From positions 1-64,000 of the forward strand of contig JADZCJ010000084.1 in the NCBI GenBank assembly GCA_020851635.1: a DNA stretch of 64,000 nucleotides. The letters are read 5' to 3'. Positions 1 to 9,587 of this stretch are shown here, piece after piece. The first letter of the stretch is position 1, and each line of letters starts with the position of its first letter. A model generated the notes under the pieces. The model had not been told where the DNA came from, did no database searches, and was given only the letters and a program-made list of their open reading frames with translations. This DNA is from Anaerolineae bacterium (lineage in GTDB: Bacteria; Chloroflexota; Anaerolineae; UBA4142; SHND01). The translations under genes were made by a program, and so were the position numbers.

Positions 1-456
1 ACATTTCCAGAACTGACACCCATGCAAGCGGATGTCATAGAACGGCTACGCTTCGCTCCGCCCCAAATAACGTTGATGCTTTCATGAAATTGTTAAGATT
101 CAGTCAACCCTTGAATACAGGCTAAAGATGCACTAATGTATCATTAAGCAGTTTGCGCGCATTATAATTGTCAAACGCTCGATCATGGCCGTGTTCGAGA
201 TAATCCGATTGACAAGGGCTTGATGATACACTAAAAGTCGAGGTGGGAACGCATTCCTATTGATAACCCGCCTCGAAGCGACTACAATTTTGCGCAGAAC
301 TCTGAAATTATCTCCAAGTGAAAGGCGAAAGAGTTCGAGTCCCGGCATTGCGGCAATTCAGTGCACAATCAGGGTGCAGCCAGCCATTCTGAGATAGTTT
401 CTAATATACAATCAGCTTCTCACGCCGGCCTGCGAGAGAGATGCTAGGGGAATATC
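1..456. other. Gene-free upstream stretch
   Basis: I see no gene that I can support here. A 71-codon frame on the minus strand has no recognisable family and no convincing ribosome binding site. The stretch is more AT-rich than its surroundings. It ends in a 17-base string, CCATTCTGAGATAGTTT (384-400), that recurs exactly at 38217-38233 in front of the nucleotide-sugar epimerase gene. This may mark a promoter or operator. No tRNA, terminator or repeat was otherwise found. Confidence 0.5.
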
Positions 457-852
457 ATGAAACGCATAGCTCTACTTTTGGCTGTTGGCATCCTGCTAAC
501 CTACTTTGCCGCCTTTGCCTCACCCGCGTATGCCGTGCCGGTTTTTGAAGACCCGCAGGTCTGTCTGAACGGCACGCTGTTGATGGTAGAGCCGACTACC
601 GAGCCAATCGAAGTCTGGGTGAGCGCCGGACGAAAAGTTGATGTAGATTTGGAAATCCTCAATTGCGGCGGCGACCCGAACCTGCCTCCGCTCCACCCCG
701 ACCATGTCTTGCATGTCGGCGTCGGCAAATGGGTCACCGTCATTGTGCAAACGGAAAAACACACCGACGTGTTGTTTCATTGGGGTGACGAGACGATTAC
801 CAAAAACAGCGGCAACAACAAATGGGTCGTTCTGGTCAAAAAGGCAAACTAA
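457..852 (+). CDS. Secreted hypothetical protein
   Basis: A 131-residue exported protein of unknown function. Residues 1-26 form a clear Sec signal peptide: a positive MKR start, a leucine-rich core and an A-Y-A cleavage site before residue 27. The mature part of about 105 residues is acidic to neutral and has two cysteines (near residues 36 and 70) that could form a disulfide. It carries a short His/Pro-rich turn (PPLHPDH) and looks like a small beta-rich domain. The ATG follows an AGGGGA Shine-Dalgarno at a normal distance. It is monocistronic and is followed at once by a strong terminator. I do not recognise the family. Export is well supported; function is not. Confidence 0.7.
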   Translation: MKRIALLLAVGILLTYFAAFASPAYAVPVFEDPQVCLNGTLLMVEPTTEPIEVWVSAGRKVDVDLEILNCGGDPNLPPLHPDHVLHVGVGKWVTVIVQTEKHTDVLFHWGDETITKNSGNNKWVVLVKKAN

Positions 853-872
853 AGCGATGAATGAATGAGCAA

Positions 873-913
873 ACAAAAGGGGCAACCAAAGAAAGGTTGC
901 CCCTTTTGTTTTC
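873..913 (+). terminator. Rho-independent terminator of the secreted protein gene
   Basis: A perfect 13-bp stem (arms 875-887 and 895-907, reading AAAAGGGGCAACC and its complement) has a 7-nt purine loop and is followed by a T-rich tail. It starts about 20 bases after the stop codon. It separates the secreted protein gene from the signalling cluster. Confidence 0.85.
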
Positions 914-1030
914 AAAAGTCGAATCCGAGCACACAAGCCCCCCGTCCGAGTCTTGTGTCTCAATGTCGAGAACATTCCCCGGGGCTATGATCTTGTTGTT
1001 CGGCAGAGAACTGCGCGAATCACACATTCT

Positions 1031-4000
1031 ATGATTTGTCCACAGTGCGGACACAAGAATCCGGCAGGCGTCGCCGTATGCGCCAACTGCGCGACGCCGC
1101 TGACCAACCTCTGCCCCAACTGCGGTTTTGAAAATCCGCGTGGCTTTAAATTCTGCGGCAACTGCGGCGTCAACCTGCTGACCGCAACGATGGCGCGCAC
1201 GTCGAACTCGGAGAAATTGAGACGAGTGCAGGGCGTCATGCCCGGACCCCTCGTTGACAAAATCCTCAACGCAAGCAAGCACATTGAAGGAGAACGGCGG
1301 ACCGTCACCATTCTCTTTTCCGACATTGTCGGCTTTACGAGCATTTCCGAAAAACTGGACCCCGAGACCGTTTATAACATTATAGACGCCAGCGTTTCCG
1401 CATTTCGCGACGAAATTTACGCGCACGAGGGCACGCTCGACAAATTTATGGGCGACGGCGTGATGGCGTTGTTTGGCGCGCCGGTGATGCACGAAGACGA
1501 CCCGATCCGCGCGGTACGGTGCGCGCTGGGGATGCAATCGGCGCTCAAGCGCATCAACGATGAAATGGTGACGCGGCACGGAATTACACTGCAGATGCGG
1601 ATCGGGTTGAATCTCGGGACGGTGGTGGTCGCGGACATTGGCGCGGACTTGCGAATGAATTACACCGCGTTGGGGGACACGGTGAATGTGGCGTCACGCC
1701 TGCAAAGCGTGGCAGAGCCGGGGACCATATTGGTGAGCCACGCGGTTTACGAGCAAACGCGCGCTCAATTTGACTATGCCGAACTCGGTTCGATTCGGGT
1801 CAAGGGGCGGGTGGAACCTGTCGAAATTTATCAGGTGACAGGGATGAAACGCGATTCGGGACGGGCGCGCGGGATTCCCGGGCTGGCGGCGCCGATGGTG
1901 GGGCGCGAACAGGAGCTGGCGCGGCTGCAGCATATTGTAGAAACAGTGGTGCGCGACGGGACCGGCGGTGTGGTCCTGGTGACAGGCGAGGCGGGGATTG
2001 GCAAATCGCGGCTCACCGGCGAGTTGAAACAATGGATTGCGCGCACGCCCGAATTGGCAACATTGAGCGTTTACGAAGGGCACTGTGTTTCTTACGGCAA
2101 GTCGGCGTATGACGTTCAAATCCAGATCTTGTACGCGCTCCTGGAACTTGGACCCGAAGATTCGGTGATCCTGCGGCGAGACAAGATCAAGACTCGGGTG
2201 CGCGAACTGGTGCGCGACGGCGCGCTGTTTGACGTGCTGCCGTATATTGAAAACCTGATGGGGCTACAGCCCAGCGCGCACGATGCGGCAGACAGGATTC
2301 GTCATCTGGAACCCGCCCAACTGCGTCAGCAGACGTTTCTGGCGGTGCGGGAGCTCTTGATGCATGCCGCGCGCGAACGCCCAACGTGCCTGATCTTTGA
2401 AGATTTGCATTGGATAGACAAGCCGTCGTTGGACTTGCTCATGTTTCTGTTCAACGCGACAGAGGATGCGCCGCTGGCGCTGCTTTGCTTGTCGCGCCCA
2501 ACCGACAACCAGGCAGTGCCGCAGATTCAACGCGTCGGGGCGGCGGCGTTGGAAAACCGTTTCGTCAATATCACGCTCGAACCGCTCTCGATGCAAGAGA
2601 GCACGACACTGATCGAACATTTGTTGACGCTTGGCGACCTGCCCGAGACATTACGACAGGTCATTCCGCAGCGCGCGGAAGGAAACCCGTTTTTTTTGGA
2701 AGAGATTCTGCGCGCCATGATTGACCGCAATATTATCCGGCACCGCATGGACCACTGGGAAGTGACGCCCGGCGCGGATATTCATTCGTTCACAATTCCC
2801 CGCACGCTGGAAAGTCTGATCATGACGCGCCTGGACCATTTGTCCGAATCCACGCGTTTTACCGCGCAGTGCGCGTCGGTCATCGGGCGCGATTTCAACG
2901 ATTCGATCTTGCTGCGGGTCGCCGACACCAGCATGGCGCGGATGGAAAACGATTTACAGGAATTGATTGACCACGAGGTTGTCTTTCAATACCCCGGCTT
3001 GAGCGACAGGGGCGCGCACGAACGCCATCTGGGGTTTCGCCACATCCTGATCCAGCAGATCATTTACAACAGCATCCTGCTGCGGAGGCGCGACCAACTG
3101 CATCACAAGATTGCAGCGGCAATCGAAGAATTGTATCCCGACCGGCTGGACGAGCAGGCGGAACGGCTGGCGTTTCATTATGGCGAGAGCAAAGATGCCG
3201 CCCGCGCGCTCCCGCACGTCATTCGTTCGGCGGAACGCGCCGCTTCGCGTTTTGCGAATGAAGAGGCGCTGGCATCGTATCGGCTGGCGCTGGAGATGGC
3301 GATACGGATTCAAGCGCCCTCTGAGACGCGCACGCAGATCCTGGTCGGATTGGGCGATTCGCAAACGCACATTGGGGATTTCGACGGAGCGGCGACAAGC
3401 TTGCGGGCGGCGTGGGATTTGGCACGCAGCGCCGCCGCCAGTCCCGCGCAGGCACGGCAGACCGCAGAGATCGCGCGGCGGCTGGGGCGCGGCTATGAGC
3501 GGCGCGGAAAATACGACGATGCGATGCAGTGGCTCGAGAGCGCGCTGCGCGAAATCAATCGCGATATATCTTCGGAACATGCGGTCGAACGGGCGCGGAT
3601 TTATCTGGATATCGGATGGGTACACTATCGGCGCGGCAATCTGGACGACGCAGAACACTGGCGGCTGCGCGCGCTTGAGATTTCGGAAGGGCTGGACTAT
3701 TATGCCGAAATGGGCTCTGCCTATAACGGGCTGGCGGCGCTCTATAACCTGCGCGGCGACCGCGTGCGGGCGATTGAATTTGCCGAGCGCGGGCTGCAAG
3801 TGCGCGAAATGATCGGCGACGTGGAAGGGATGAGTCGCTCGCACTCGAATCTGGGCGCGACGCTGCTGAACCTGGGTCGGTGGGACGACGCCCTGCCCCA
3901 CCTGGAGCAAAGTCTGGAATTTAAAAAGCGCATCGGCGACGCGAAAAATCTTGCCGCCGCGTATACGAATCTGGGGCATTACTATTTGTACAAGGGGGAG

Positions 4001-4588
4001 ACGGCGCGCGCGCGCGAGTATTTGCGGCTTGCGAAACGACATGCTGAAAAGATTCGCGACAACAGCATGCTCAGCTATACATTGAACGCGCTGGCGCAGA
4101 CGGACATCGAAGACGGCAACCTGAGCGATGCCGCGCGGCAGCTGGAGCAAGCGCTGGGACGCGCGCTGGAAACGGGGACGCGCGAGGCGCTGCTCGAGAG
4201 CCAATGGATGCTCGCCGAGACAGAATTGAAACTGGGTGACACGACGCGAGCGTTTCGTCTGGCGACAGAGGCGCTGGAAGGAGCGCGGGCGCACGGGCTC
4301 AAACAGGCAGAAGCGAGCGCGCTGCGAACACTGGGCGCGGTGGAACGGATGCGGCAGAATTATCAAGCTGCCGAAAGTCATTTGATCCGTTCGCTGGGTC
4401 TGTTTAGCGAGCTTCAGAACCCGTATGAAACGGCGCGCGCCGAGTTGGAACTGGGACAATTGTATTTGGACCGCGCGATGGAAAAAGAGGCGCGCGTTCA
4501 TCTGGAAAAAAGCCGCACACGGTTTGAAGCATTGGGGGCGCAAAATTACGCACAGCGCACGCGCGAGGCGTTGGGCGCGATGGTATAG
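1031..4588 (+). CDS. Zinc-ribbon adenylate cyclase with AAA ATPase and TPR domains
   Basis: A 1185-residue cytosolic signalling protein that most likely makes cAMP. Residues 1-50 hold two zinc ribbons (Cys 3/6/17/20 and 28/31/42/45). A class III cyclase catalytic domain spans about 85-265, with metal-binding Asp98 (FSDIVGFT) and Asp142 (GDG), an adenine-type Lys138, and the LGDTVNVASRL segment that carries the catalytic Asn and Arg. An AAA/STAND-type ATPase follows (Walker A GEAGIGKS at 319-326, Walker B-like LIFEDLHWID near 455). TPR repeats run from about 740 to the end. The ATG at 1031 is chosen because it starts directly at the first zinc ribbon; a TTG 78 bases upstream would add an unrelated tail. 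The next gene binds cyclic nucleotides, which suggests a functional pair. The input sensed by the TPR/AAA part is unknown. Confidence 0.9.
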   Translation: MICPQCGHKNPAGVAVCANCATPLTNLCPNCGFENPRGFKFCGNCGVNLLTATMARTSNSEKLRRVQGVMPGPLVDKILNASKHIEGERRTVTILFSDIVGFTSISEKLDPETVYNIIDASVSAFRDEIYAHEGTLDKFMGDGVMALFGAPVMHEDDPIRAVRCALGMQSALKRINDEMVTRHGITLQMRIGLNLGTVVVADIGADLRMNYTALGDTVNVASRLQSVAEPGTILVSHAVYEQTRAQFDYAELGSIRVKGRVEPVEIYQVTGMKRDSGRARGIPGLAAPMVGREQELARLQHIVETVVRDGTGGVVLVTGEAGIGKSRLTGELKQWIARTPELATLSVYEGHCVSYGKSAYDVQIQILYALLELGPEDSVILRRDKIKTRVRELVRDGALFDVLPYIENLMGLQPSAHDAADRIRHLEPAQLRQQTFLAVRELLMHAARERPTCLIFEDLHWIDKPSLDLLMFLFNATEDAPLALLCLSRPTDNQAVPQIQRVGAAALENRFVNITLEPLSMQESTTLIEHLLTLGDLPETLRQVIPQRAEGNPFFLEEILRAMIDRNIIRHRMDHWEVTPGADIHSFTIPRTLESLIMTRLDHLSESTRFTAQCASVIGRDFNDSILLRVADTSMARMENDLQELIDHEVVFQYPGLSDRGAHERHLGFRHILIQQIIYNSILLRRRDQLHHKIAAAIEELYPDRLDEQAERLAFHYGESKDAARALPHVIRSAERAASRFANEEALASYRLALEMAIRIQAPSETRTQILVGLGDSQTHIGDFDGAATSLRAAWDLARSAAASPAQARQTAEIARRLGRGYERRGKYDDAMQWLESALREINRDISSEHAVERARIYLDIGWVHYRRGNLDDAEHWRLRALEISEGLDYYAEMGSAYNGLAALYNLRGDRVRAIEFAERGLQVREMIGDVEGMSRSHSNLGATLLNLGRWDDALPHLEQSLEFKKRIGDAKNLAAAYTNLGHYYLYKGETARAREYLRLAKRHAEKIRDNSMLSYTLNALAQTDIEDGNLSDAARQLEQALGRALETGTREALLESQWMLAETELKLGDTTRAFRLATEALEGARAHGLKQAEASALRTLGAVERMRQNYQAAESHLIRSLGLFSELQNPYETARAELELGQLYLDRAMEKEARVHLEKSRTRFEALGAQNYAQRTREALGAMV

Positions 4589-4614
4589 CGATTTCAGCTC
4601 TATGATTGGCTGAC

Positions 4615-6294
4615 ATGCGCAGTGATCTCCGGTTGATTCCGTTTTTTAGCGAGCTGGACGATGGGGTGTTGAGCGCCATCGAAAAGTATTGTCGCCGCGA
4701 ACATTATGGACGCGGCGAAGTCGTGTTTGCCGAAGGTGACTTTGGGGACCGAATGTATGTGATTGAATCGGGGCAGGTCAAAGTCACTCTGGAACGGAAT
4801 GGGGCGGAAAAGATCTTTTCGTATCTGAATCCCGGAAACTTTTTTGGGGAAACGGCGCTGTTGACGGGAGAGCCGCGCAACGCAAGCATTCGCGTGGTGA
4901 TTGATTCGGACCTGATCTCACTGGGGCGGCAAGAGCTGCAAGAATTGGTGGAGGCGCATCCCAGCATTGCGGTCGAAATCAGCCGCGAGCTCTCGCGTCG
5001 AATCACGCGGCAGATTCAAACCCCCGTTCAGCAGGAAGAGCTGAATATTATCGCCGTAGTCGGGCACCAGGCGCCGGCGCTGGCGGAACAGATCGCCCGG
5101 CTCGTGTGCGAAGAAGTGTTTCTCTTTGACCTGGGGGGATTGGGGGGATTGCCCGTTGACCAAACCGCGCTCTCACAGGGGGGGGTGCAGTTGGCGCACG
5201 GCGGGCAGAACCTGACCGCCGACGATCTGCCGGGGCGGCTTTCGACGCTGGTGCAAGAATATTTTTGGGTGATCCTTGCAATCCCACTGCGCCCGTCGCT
5301 CTTGACCATCAAGGCGATTGACCTTGCAGATATGACGATCCAGCTGGCAGAGACACCGGAACGATGGCTGACACAGGCGGCGACGCGTTCGTTCAGTGTG
5401 GTCAAACCGGAACCAAAACAGATCGCGCGGTTGGCGCGCAAGATCACGCGGCGGCAGCTAGGGCTGGCGCTGTCATCGGGGGGGGCGCGCGGGCTGGCGC
5501 ATATTGGCGTGCTGGACGTATTCGAGCGCGAGCGAATCCCAATTGACATGATTGCGGCATCGTCCATGGGCGCAATTGTGGGCGCGCTGTACGCGGCCGG
5601 CGCGCCGTTCGATGAAATCACGCGCGTGGCGCAGCTGATGAAAAAGCAAACCAATTTCATGACCGGCATTGCGATGTGGGACGTGAGGATTCCGCCGCGT
5701 TCGGGTCTGGTGCGGGGCGCCCGGACGCTCGATTATTTCAAAAAGATTTTGCATGACCGCAAATTCGAAGAGCTGGAGACACCGCTCTCGGTCGTGGCGT
5801 GCGACGTGATTACGGGGGAAGAGGTGGTGTTTGACACGGGGGCCGTGGCGGAGGCGGTGCGGGCTTCGATGTCACTCATTGGCGTGTTTGAGCCGGCGCA
5901 CCTGCGCGACCACTATTTGGTGGACGGCGGCACGGTGAACCCGGTGCCGACTTCGATCTTGCAAGACAAGCACGCGGATATTGTTGTCGCTTCGAACGTG
6001 ATTCCCGGTCTGCCCGAACGCATGCACCGCCAGCAGCAGCTCAGGACGGGCAAAGCGCCGAATGTAATTTCGATCATTTTGGGCGCCATCGAAATTATGG
6101 AAAGTGAAATTATTCGCGCCCGCTCTGACGCGATTGACGTGATGATTGCGCCGGACGTGGCGCAGTTTACGACGCTGGATTATGACCGTGTGGACGAAAT
6201 TATCCAGGTGGGCCGCAATGCGGCGGTTAAGGCACTGCCCCAAATTCGGGAGATGCTCGCCCCCAAGCCACGCGTCAAAGCACTTGCGGTGTGA
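4615..6294 (+). CDS. Cyclic nucleotide-binding patatin-like phospholipase
   Basis: A 559-residue protein with an N-terminal cyclic nucleotide-binding domain (about 8-125) and a C-terminal patatin lipase domain (about 283-480). The phosphate-binding cassette FGETALL...GEPRNAS keeps the Glu and Arg that bind cAMP in this family. The lipase has the oxyanion loop SSGGARG near 289, a probable nucleophile Ser317 in A-S-S-M-G (the first Gly of GxSxG is Ala) and Asp437 in VDGG. The order resembles bacterial and eukaryotic neuropathy-target-esterase proteins, but without a membrane anchor. The gene follows the cyclase gene by 26 bases, so cAMP-gated hydrolysis of lipid or lysophospholipid is a reasonable inference. 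The start is uncertain: a TTG lies nine bases upstream, and neither has a good ribosome binding site. Confidence 0.88.
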   Translation: MRSDLRLIPFFSELDDGVLSAIEKYCRREHYGRGEVVFAEGDFGDRMYVIESGQVKVTLERNGAEKIFSYLNPGNFFGETALLTGEPRNASIRVVIDSDLISLGRQELQELVEAHPSIAVEISRELSRRITRQIQTPVQQEELNIIAVVGHQAPALAEQIARLVCEEVFLFDLGGLGGLPVDQTALSQGGVQLAHGGQNLTADDLPGRLSTLVQEYFWVILAIPLRPSLLTIKAIDLADMTIQLAETPERWLTQAATRSFSVVKPEPKQIARLARKITRRQLGLALSSGGARGLAHIGVLDVFERERIPIDMIAASSMGAIVGALYAAGAPFDEITRVAQLMKKQTNFMTGIAMWDVRIPPRSGLVRGARTLDYFKKILHDRKFEELETPLSVVACDVITGEEVVFDTGAVAEAVRASMSLIGVFEPAHLRDHYLVDGGTVNPVPTSILQDKHADIVVASNVIPGLPERMHRQQQLRTGKAPNVISIILGAIEIMESEIIRARSDAIDVMIAPDVAQFTTLDYDRVDEIIQVGRNAAVKALPQIREMLAPKPRVKALAV

Positions 6295-6308
6295 GGCGAC
6301 AGGTCCTG

Positions 6309-7508
6309 ATGAGCAAGCCCGAGAATTCCGGAAACGACCACAAACAACTGTTGGCACGAATCACGGCGCTGGAGACGCTGCAACAAGTCGCGCGTGACCT
6401 GACCGCCGAACTCGACCACGATGCACTGCTGCAAAAGATCCTGCGCGCGGCGATCACAGTTTCGGGCAGCACGGCGGGGTCGCTTTTTTTGTATGACCGG
6501 AGCACGCACGAGCTGGTGTTCAAGGTCATTGTGGGAGGGGGGGGGGACGCGCTCAAAGAACAGCGCATTCCCGCCGAAAAGGGGATTGCCGGGCAGTGTT
6601 TTACGCGGCAGCGCGCGATCATTGTGGATAATGCCGAGCAGGACCCGCGTTATTTTAGCGCGCCCGCTGTGAGCGTGGGAATGGTGATCCGCCAATTGGT
6701 CGCCGTGCCGCTGGTTGCGCAGGGCAAGGCAATCGGGGTCCTGGAAGTGATGAACAAGGTTACGGGCGAGGCGTATTCGCAGGACGATGCGGATTTGCTG
6801 ATGGCATTTGCGGGGCAGAGCGCGGTGGCGCTCGAGAATGCGCGGCTGTATGGTCAGGTGCTTGAAGAACGCGACCGCATTCTCGCGGTGGAAGCGGCGG
6901 TGCGGCACGAATTGGCGCGCGATCTGCACGACGGACCTGCGAATATGCTTTCGGTGCTCATCATGCAGCTGCGGTATTTGCGCGATGTGGCACAGCGCGA
7001 TCCCGGCAAATTGATGACGGAATTTGTGAATCTGGAAGCGGTGGCGCAAAAAGCCATGTACCAGACGCGCAATATTCTGTTTGACCTGCGTCCCGTGATC
7101 CTGGAGCAACGGGGGTTGGGTCCGGCGCTGGAACAGTATGTGATGCGACTGCGGATGGTCGAGCCGTTCCGCATCACGCTGGATGCCGCGACGCTCAAGA
7201 CCCGGCTGGACACCAAGATCGAGAGCGCGATTTTTTCGATCGTGCAAGAGGCAGTCAATAATACGAAAAAGCACGCGGGCGCGAAAAATCTGGAAATTAC
7301 CGCGGACGAAGAGGGCAATACGCTGACGATCACGGTGCGCGACGATGGACGCGGCTTTGATGTGGCGACAGTCGAGTCGCGCTATGAAGAACGCGGTTCG
7401 CTTGGATTGTTGAATATGAAAGAGCGCGCTGAAATCGCGCACGGGCGGTTCGAGCTGACCTCGACCATCAACGGGGGAACGACGGTGAGATTGGTTGTGC
7501 CACTGTGA
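6309..7508 (+). CDS. GAF-domain sensor histidine kinase (NarL-type)
   Basis: A 399-residue cytosolic sensor kinase. A GAF domain (about 30-170) would bind a small ligand or sense redox. It is followed by a HisKA_3 dimerisation/phosphoacceptor segment ending in ARDLHDGPANML (phospho-acceptor His207) and an HATPase_c domain with DDGRGFD and GLLNMKERAE, the pattern of NarX/DegS/LiaS-like kinases. There are no transmembrane segments. No response regulator gene is adjacent, so it is an orphan in this window. The gene is coupled to the patatin gene: a GTG at 6291 overlaps its stop codon and is the alternative start; I prefer the ATG at 6309, which has an AGG just upstream. It probably forms one transcript with the cyclase and lipase. 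Confidence 0.88.
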   Translation: MSKPENSGNDHKQLLARITALETLQQVARDLTAELDHDALLQKILRAAITVSGSTAGSLFLYDRSTHELVFKVIVGGGGDALKEQRIPAEKGIAGQCFTRQRAIIVDNAEQDPRYFSAPAVSVGMVIRQLVAVPLVAQGKAIGVLEVMNKVTGEAYSQDDADLLMAFAGQSAVALENARLYGQVLEERDRILAVEAAVRHELARDLHDGPANMLSVLIMQLRYLRDVAQRDPGKLMTEFVNLEAVAQKAMYQTRNILFDLRPVILEQRGLGPALEQYVMRLRMVEPFRITLDAATLKTRLDTKIESAIFSIVQEAVNNTKKHAGAKNLEITADEEGNTLTITVRDDGRGFDVATVESRYEERGSLGLLNMKERAEIAHGRFELTSTINGGTTVRLVVPL

Positions 7509-7520
7509 CTCGCCGACCGA

Positions 7521-9587
7521 TTACGGAGACTCGAAGACCCGGACCGCGCGAGGCGGAATTTTTTGCTCTTTATCCAGAGGCGCGCCGGTTTCGAGATCGC
7601 GCCAACCGCTCGCATTGAGCCAGACACGTTTTTCCTCGTCTGTAAAGTTCATCAAACCCCAAATCGTGTTTCCGGCGCGCACGCGGCGTCCGGTCAGCAC
7701 ACCCTGCGGAACAATACCGACCGGCTCGACCTGTGCTTCGGGCAGGAGCATCCCCACAAGCAGGTCCGTCTGCGCCCGGTCGGGCATCCAACCACAATAA
7801 AAGACGCGTCCCGCGCCGACTTGATTGACGGTCATTGCCGCGCGCCCTTGCAACTGCGGAGTGCTTGTGGTCTGCGCCACATACGCGGCGATGGACCCGG
7901 CTGTGTCAGATTCAACGTCAAGCGTTTCGAGCCAGCGCGCAGCATGGACACGCTGCCAGCCGCGCCACATGAGCGCGACGGGCATGGTGACGCCCGGAGG
8001 AAGGGATTGCCAGCTCGTGACAGCTGCGCCGACCAGCGACCGGAGCGGGCCCGGCAGGGGCTCGCCGGTCACTTTATTGCTCGGCGTTTTGAAACCGCTG
8101 CGAATGCCCAACACCAATAGACCGCCCGCTTGAACAAACCGGCGCAGATGCGCCGCGAGCGCATCATCGGCAAGATGGAGCGTGGGGGCAATCACCAACT
8201 TGAAGCGGGAGAGGTCGGCGTCTTTGGAAACCACGTCGCACGGGACACCCGCGCGCAGTAAAGCGGCATACCAGGCAAAGACCAGAGTCCAGTAGTCAAA
8301 ATCTTGATGGTGCGGCTGCAGCCCAAGCGCCCAAAGGTCCTCGTACGAAATCAAAAGCGCGACATTGTTTTCGACACGCGAGTCCCGGAGAGATTGCATG
8401 ATGGCGCGCTGTTCCGCAAACGATTGGAGGTCGAGATACCCCTGCGCGAGAGACCCGTCGTGATTGAGCAAGCCGCTGTGATATTGTTCGTGGGCGAACC
8501 AGGTGGCGCGCTCGCGAAAAAACACAGTCGTCTCGACTCCCGCAAAGAAATTTTGCCACAGCCAGAGGGACAAGACGCCCGGGCGCGGCGCAGGATTGTA
8601 TGTGCCCCAGTTGACCTGCCCCGCCTGCTGCTCCATGACCCAAAAAGGCGCGCCGTCTTTGGACCCGCGCACAACCGCATGTTCTAGATTGACCAGATAG
8701 GGATTGCCAACGTCATAACTATACGTGCCGTCGTCAGATTGCGCCACAAGGGCTGCGCCGCGTTCGGTATGTCCCGTCGGGTACGAGTCCCAGGAGACAA
8801 ACGAGAGCGGACGGGCGAGCGAATAGGCGTCCAAATCGGGAAAAAGTCCCATAAAGTTGTGGGTGATGAATTGACGGTCTGCAATAACCGCGCGCAGCGC
8901 GTCAATCTGGAGATGCTGGTAAGCGCGGAACGAATCGGACGCAAAGCGAAAATAATCGAGCGCGTGCGAAGGGTTGGGCGGATGAGCGCCGGGCAAATTG
9001 GGAGCGCCGATCTCTGACCAGTCGGCATACGTTTGCGACCAAAAGACATTGCCCCAGGCGTCGTTCAAAGCGTCAATGGAACCATATTTTTGTTCGAGCC
9101 AGACGCGAAAGGCGGTCGCGCAGTTTGGGCAATAACAGCGCGTCGTGTTGTCCGCGCCAAACTCGTTATCAATTTGCCAGCCAATGACGCGCTCATCCGC
9201 GCCATAGTGTTGTGCCATGGCGCCGACGATGCGCGCGGTCAAGGCGCGATAGACGGGGCTATTGGGACAGTAATGACGGCGGGCGCCAACATTTTTCACG
9301 CGCCCCTGCGCGTCCACCGGAAGGGTCTCGGGATGGGTGCGTGAGAGCCAGACGGGGGGAGCGGCGGTCGGCGTGCCGAGCACGATGGACTGTCTTTCAT
9401 TTGCAAAAATCTCGATGGCGCGGTCGAGCCATGCGAAATCAAACTCGCCCGGTCGCGGTTCGAGTTTGCTCCACGCAAATTCCGCCATGCGAGCGATACT
9501 CAAGCCGGTCTCGCGCATCAGTTTTGCGTCCACAGCCCAGCGGGATTGGGACCAGTGTTCGGGATAGTAGCAAACGCCGAGATTCAT
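7521..9587 (-). CDS. GH42 beta-galactosidase
   Basis: A 688-residue glycoside hydrolase family 42 enzyme that removes terminal beta-galactose from oligosaccharides. The TIM barrel begins with GVCYYPEHW. The acid/base is Glu142 in IGWQIDNEFG and the nucleophile is Glu319 in FWVMEQQAG. Cys107, Cys151, Cys153 and Cys156 match the zinc cluster of GH42 enzymes. The trimerisation domain and small C-terminal beta domain follow, and the length is typical. There is no signal peptide, so the enzyme is intracellular and its substrate must be imported. The start overlaps the stop of the upstream HAD gene by four bases (ATGA), which implies translational coupling. It converges on the histidine kinase gene with only 12 bases between them. 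Confidence 0.95.
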   Translation of the reverse strand: MNLGVCYYPEHWSQSRWAVDAKLMRETGLSIARMAEFAWSKLEPRPGEFDFAWLDRAIEIFANERQSIVLGTPTAAPPVWLSRTHPETLPVDAQGRVKNVGARRHYCPNSPVYRALTARIVGAMAQHYGADERVIGWQIDNEFGADNTTRCYCPNCATAFRVWLEQKYGSIDALNDAWGNVFWSQTYADWSEIGAPNLPGAHPPNPSHALDYFRFASDSFRAYQHLQIDALRAVIADRQFITHNFMGLFPDLDAYSLARPLSFVSWDSYPTGHTERGAALVAQSDDGTYSYDVGNPYLVNLEHAVVRGSKDGAPFWVMEQQAGQVNWGTYNPAPRPGVLSLWLWQNFFAGVETTVFFRERATWFAHEQYHSGLLNHDGSLAQGYLDLQSFAEQRAIMQSLRDSRVENNVALLISYEDLWALGLQPHHQDFDYWTLVFAWYAALLRAGVPCDVVSKDADLSRFKLVIAPTLHLADDALAAHLRRFVQAGGLLVLGIRSGFKTPSNKVTGEPLPGPLRSLVGAAVTSWQSLPPGVTMPVALMWRGWQRVHAARWLETLDVESDTAGSIAAYVAQTTSTPQLQGRAAMTVNQVGAGRVFYCGWMPDRAQTDLLVGMLLPEAQVEPVGIVPQGVLTGRRVRAGNTIWGLMNFTDEEKRVWLNASGWRDLETGAPLDKEQKIPPRAVRVFESP

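Noticed and set aside
325-360. tRNA-like T-loop (GTTCGAGTCC)
   Set aside because: The flanking bases do not form a T stem and no anticodon or acceptor arm can be drawn.
953-1030. N-terminal extension of the cyclase from a TTG
   Set aside because: The added 26 residues do not resemble the family, while the ATG at 1031 opens directly at the first zinc ribbon.
2954-4543. Long minus-strand frame opposite the cyclase gene
   Set aside because: It is a shadow of the GC-rich cyclase gene, which has clear domains on the plus strand; the antisense product has no family pattern.
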